Assembly: GCA_016192425.1 (NCBI GenBank)
Contig: JACPUE010000004.1
Location: forward strand, 143,492-207,491
From: Burkholderiales bacterium
GTDB taxonomy: Bacteria; Pseudomonadota; Gammaproteobacteria; Burkholderiales; Burkholderiaceae_C
Length of the DNA: 64,000 bases
Direction of reading: 5' to 3'
Under the pieces are notes generated by a model that saw only the letters and a list, made by a program, of their open reading frames with translations, was not told the origin of the DNA and did no database searches. Below, piece after piece: positions 61,349 to 64,000 of the stretch; the first letter of the stretch is position 1, and each line of letters begins with the position of its first letter. The translations under genes and the position numbers were made by a program.

Positions 61349-62143
61349 TCACCCCCCAACCAGAGCGCTCACGCCCCCATCCACCGCCACACACTGGCCG
61401 GTGATGTGCTTGCCCGCATCCGACGCCAGCAGCACGCTCAGGCCCTTGAGGTCTTCGTCGTCGCCCAGGCGGTTCAGCGGTGCGTGCGCGCGCAGGTTTT
61501 CTTCGCCCAGCGCCTGCAGCAGGCCCTTGGTCATCTTGCTGGGGAAAAAGCCCGGGCAGATGGCGTTGACGCGGATACCGTAGCGCCCCCACTCGCCCGC
61601 CAGGGCGCGCGTGAAGTTGATGACCGCGCCCTTGGAGGTGTTGTACGCAATGGTCTGCATGCCCACCGGGTTGCCCCCCAGCCCGGCAATGGAGGCCACG
61701 TTCAGGATGCTGCCGCGCTTGCGCGCAATCATGCTGTGCTTGGCCACGTACTGGCTCAGCAGGAAGTAGCCGCGCACGTTGAGGTTCATCACCTTGTCCC
61801 AGGCCTCCAGCGGGTGGTCTTCGGCCGGCGCGCCCCAGGTGGCGCCCGCGTTGTTGACGAGGATGTCGATGTCGCCCATGCGCTCCATGGTCTCGCGCGC
61901 GAGGCGCTCGATGTCGGCCTCCTGGGCGCAGTCGGCGGCGATCCAGCGGGCGTCAATGCCCGCAGCCTGCAGTTCGGCCACGGCCTGCTCCAGGTCGCCT
62001 GCCTTGCGCGAGCTGACCATGATGCGCGCGCCCGCCTCGCCCAGCGCATGGGCCATCTGCAGGCCCAGGCCGCGTGAGCCGCCGGTGACGAGAGCCGTCT
62101 TGCCCTTGAGGTCGAACAGTTGTTGGATGGTACGGTGACTCAT
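61349..62143 (-). CDS. Short-chain dehydrogenase/reductase (gluconate 5-dehydrogenase/FabG-like)
   Basis: A 264-residue SDR with TGGSRGLGLQMA (cofactor), NNAGATWGAP, the Ser in NVASIAGLGG, YNTSKGAVINFTRA for Tyr/Lys and the C-terminal GQCVAVDGGVSALVGG. Resembles IdnO/FabG-type 3-oxoacyl or sugar-acid reductases; a substrate is not predictable. ATG 62143 is preferred, with AGGAG upstream, over an in-frame ATG at 62161. Confidence 0.9.
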   Translation of the reverse strand: MSHRTIQQLFDLKGKTALVTGGSRGLGLQMAHALGEAGARIMVSSRKAGDLEQAVAELQAAGIDARWIAADCAQEADIERLARETMERMGDIDILVNNAGATWGAPAEDHPLEAWDKVMNLNVRGYFLLSQYVAKHSMIARKRGSILNVASIAGLGGNPVGMQTIAYNTSKGAVINFTRALAGEWGRYGIRVNAICPGFFPSKMTKGLLQALGEENLRAHAPLNRLGDDEDLKGLSVLLASDAGKHITGQCVAVDGGVSALVGG

Positions 62144-62190
62144 GCATGTGTCTCCTGACAATCTTTAAGAGACCCAATTCTGTAGCCCGC

Positions 62191-62901
62191 TCAAGCAATT
62201 CCCCTGTCACCTCCGCGATTGCCGACACCCCAAGGGCTGCGCAGGCGCCGGGCCGGCACTCCGCCCCACACTTCGCCAGCAGGGATAACTGTCCCTGCCA
62301 AAACGACAGAGTGCATAGCGACCACCGCATCATTGCCGATGCACGCGCCCGCCATCACCGTAGCATTGGCACCCACCGTGACACGGTCTCCGATGGAAAT
62401 ACGATGGTGCTCCAACCGTCGGCCCTCAATGATATGCGGCACAAGCAAGCTGCCCATTCCTAGCAAAGTGTCACGCCCGATACTGACAAGAGGAGGGTCC
62501 AGAATCAAACCGCCGGTGTAACTGTTCGGCCCCATGCATGCACCAAGCCCGAGGTACATGAGCCGGTTCAACGGAACGGGCAACAGTTGGCAACGCATGA
62601 CCGGATAGAAAACAATAAGGTAAAACAAAATGTAGACGTGGTACGTAAACTCGCCCGCGCTCCCGGGCTCAATCACGCCAAGCGGCAGCGGACACCACCG
62701 CCACCACAGCCGGAACACCGCCACCATACAGCCGATGAATGCAACCACGAAAATCACCGGCATGACCCAGCTCCAATCCCCGCCCGGCCCTGCAGCAGGC
62801 CACAGCACGCATGCCAATGCCAGCAGCCCCATCGAGGCCACCATGCCTGCCGCCAGCAATCCCAGAAAGCACAGAATCTGTGATGGTTCAATAGCTCTCA
62901 T
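62191..62901 (-). CDS. Membrane-associated hexapeptide-repeat acyltransferase
   Basis: A 236-residue protein. N-terminal hydrophobic segments are ILCFLGLLAAGMVASMGLLALACVL (~9-33) and VMPVIFVVAFIGCMVAVF (~45-62), with a third at TYHVYILFYLIVFYPV. A left-handed beta-helix follows (ILDPPLVSIGRDTLLGMGSLL, then ISIGDRVTVGANATVMAG, IGNDAVVAMHSVVLAGTVI and EVWGGVPARRL), as in LbH acetyltransferases. The membrane domain is unusual for the family. It overlaps the glycosyltransferase gene by ATGA, so it probably acylates that enzyme's glycosylated product. Confidence 0.82.
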   Translation of the reverse strand: MRAIEPSQILCFLGLLAAGMVASMGLLALACVLWPAAGPGGDWSWVMPVIFVVAFIGCMVAVFRLWWRWCPLPLGVIEPGSAGEFTYHVYILFYLIVFYPVMRCQLLPVPLNRLMYLGLGACMGPNSYTGGLILDPPLVSIGRDTLLGMGSLLVPHIIEGRRLEHHRISIGDRVTVGANATVMAGACIGNDAVVAMHSVVLAGTVIPAGEVWGGVPARRLRSPWGVGNRGGDRGIA

Positions 62902-64000
62902 TGCATGACCCTGCGGCAGGCGCCCGAATGCGCTGTCTCCAGCAAAACTTGCAGCCGCTCATCCAGCCCTTCGGATTGCGCTAGAAAGGCTATCTGCCTT
63001 GCTGCATTACGCCATCGCGGATCGTCGATCAGTTCCCTGGCAACAAGCTCCACACGCCGCGCAAATCCGGCTCCGGTACGGATGACTCGAACCGCGCCTG
63101 TACTCTCCAGCACTGCGGCATTGAGGCATTGGTCCAAGTTGGCTGGAATGGCCAGCACCGGCACGCCATGCATAAGCGCCTGATGGCATCCCAAGCTTCC
63201 GCCGTTGCAGACAACGAGGCTGGAGCGCCGCACCACCTCATCTCCGGGTGCATAGTCCACCAGCCGGACGTTCTCGGGCAACCTGCGTGGCCGCCAAGCC
63301 CCCCGACCCGCAGTCACGGCCACGATCTGCACATCCAGCCGCATGAGCGCATGAACCACCTTGGGCAGACACTCCACGGCACCAGAACTGCCCAAGCTCA
63401 CATACACCAGTGGCCGCACACCCGCGTCCCAGCCGCGCATCCAGTCCGGACATGGCAGCCGGGGCTGCCAATGGACCGGTCCAAGAAAGCATCGGCGGGC
63501 AATGTGGGGAAACAGCTGAGGTATGTCGGGGTGCGCCAGCACATCCCCCTGGCAATAGGCGGCCTGAAGATCCAATGCCCCCCCTTTGAACCCCAAGTGC
63601 CCATAGGCCTCCACGATGGGCTGCGCATGCGCCCTCGAGGCATGGGGATACCGCCACGTGAAAACCCTCTGCGCCACATGCAGGCCAAGCCAGCGCTTGG
63701 CTGGAACATCGGGCACCTGCGATGGACGCGGAGACCAGGGACTCCAATAGGCGTTGACAACATTGATGCAGGGTATCTTCTGGCGACGCGCACTAGCAGC
63801 CAACGAAAGACGAAAATCCCCCACCACCACATCCGGCTGGAATTCTTGCAGCAGGCCCTCTGTCACTGACCGCCGTAATGGAGCCACCGATGTTCGCCGT
63901 AATGGCGCCAGCAACAGGTGAGTAAAACGACGCCCCGAGGGGGTTATGACTGGGCTGATTTTGCAGCCTTTTGAGGGCTGGATTTGACAGGGTTTTCGAG
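62898..64000 (-). CDS. GT1-family glycosyltransferase, 5' end outside window
   Basis: A glycosyltransferase of the UDP/dTDP-sugar (MGT/UGT-like) family. It has FQPDVVVGDFRLSLAASARR in the acceptor domain, PLVYVSLGSSGAVECLPKV opening the donor domain, and the nucleotide-sugar motif VCNGGSLGCHQALMHGVPVL followed by PANLDQ. A TTG at 63914 could serve as start, but the frame stays open to base 64000 and the residues read there fit the N-terminal half of the family, so the gene most probably begins beyond the window. It modifies a lipid or small molecule, with the acyltransferase next to it. Confidence 0.85.
   Translation of the reverse strand, partial: RKPCQIQPSKGCKISPVITPSGRRFTHLLLAPLRRTSVAPLRRSVTEGLLQEFQPDVVVGDFRLSLAASARRQKIPCINVVNAYWSPWSPRPSQVPDVPAKRWLGLHVAQRVFTWRYPHASRAHAQPIVEAYGHLGFKGGALDLQAAYCQGDVLAHPDIPQLFPHIARRCFLGPVHWQPRLPCPDWMRGWDAGVRPLVYVSLGSSGAVECLPKVVHALMRLDVQIVAVTAGRGAWRPRRLPENVRLVDYAPGDEVVRRSSLVVCNGGSLGCHQALMHGVPVLAIPANLDQCLNAAVLESTGAVRVIRTGAGFARRVELVARELIDDPRWRNAARQIAFLAQSEGLDERLQVLLETAHSGACRRVMQ

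Overview
The window is a 64 kb piece of a GC-rich chromosome from a betaproteobacterium, most probably a member of the Comamonadaceae (Acidovorax-like). This is inferred from the gene neighbourhoods (exbB-exbD-lpxK-trm112-kdsB-adk, pepA-holC next to lptFG, lexA), the protein sequences, and a dispersed AT-rich repeat with GCTAT...ATAGC arms that I associate with that family. Most of it is ordinary core metabolism on both strands, with accessory material at the left end and small insertions elsewhere.

Layout. (1) 1-679: 3' part of a patatin-like lipase. (2) 775-4688: a sedentary chromosomal integron. It has an integrase gene with a large in-frame internal deletion, an attI-type junction, six cassettes transcribed leftwards with five complete attC sites, a degenerate sixth attC, and the C-terminal remnant of an IS110/IS1111-family transposase at the far end. 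(3) 4840-10202: a LysR regulator divergent from a valine (isobutyrate branch) catabolic cluster: mmsA, an acyl-CoA dehydrogenase, a TfoX-N protein and mmsB. (4) 10475-11752: a lower-GC lipoprotein and a membrane-anchored secreted protein, both unrecognised. (5) 11870-15426: a two-component system (NtrC-type regulator, then Cache-HAMP sensor kinase) split by a 158-bp element with ~25-bp terminal inverted repeats. (6) 15535-25584: a self-contained selenoprotein formate dehydrogenase locus. It carries twin palindromic upstream sites and a sigma-54 promoter, fdnGHI with an in-frame UGA selenocysteine codon and SECIS hairpin, fdhE, selA, selB, the selC tRNA-Sec gene, then a GcvH-like/DsrE-like pair. 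(7) 25660-29786: icd, a DUF192 protein, sodB and xseA. (8) 30142-34078: the exbBD-lpxK-trm112-kdsB-adk operon. (9) 34135-38663: asparaginase divergent from lexA with two SOS boxes, a small conserved protein, a 2-hydroxyacid dehydrogenase and a Leu/Ile/Val-binding protein. (10) 38797-46028: holC and pepA against lptFG, cbiX, cysB and an aminotransferase. (11) 46042-58429: a 4HBT-GNAT fusion, an esterase, an exported hydratase, an iron alcohol dehydrogenase, a patatin, an HDOD protein, Tex, a DUF1566 protein and a large GGDEF-EAL protein. (12) 58647-64000: oxidoreductases, a thioesterase and the start of a glycosyltransferase/acyltransferase pair cut by the window end.

How parts work together. 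The two-component genes, palindromes, -24/-12 promoter, FDH structural genes, FdhE and selA/selB/selC form what looks like a complete control and translation circuit for one selenoprotein respiratory enzyme; of the dedicated selenium genes only selD is not seen. The integron is probably frozen: its integrase retains only part of the tyrosine recombinase active site, while its cassettes encode mainly small membrane proteins of unknown function. Two dispersed repeat families run through the window, one of which lies inside several protein-coding genes without breaking the frame.
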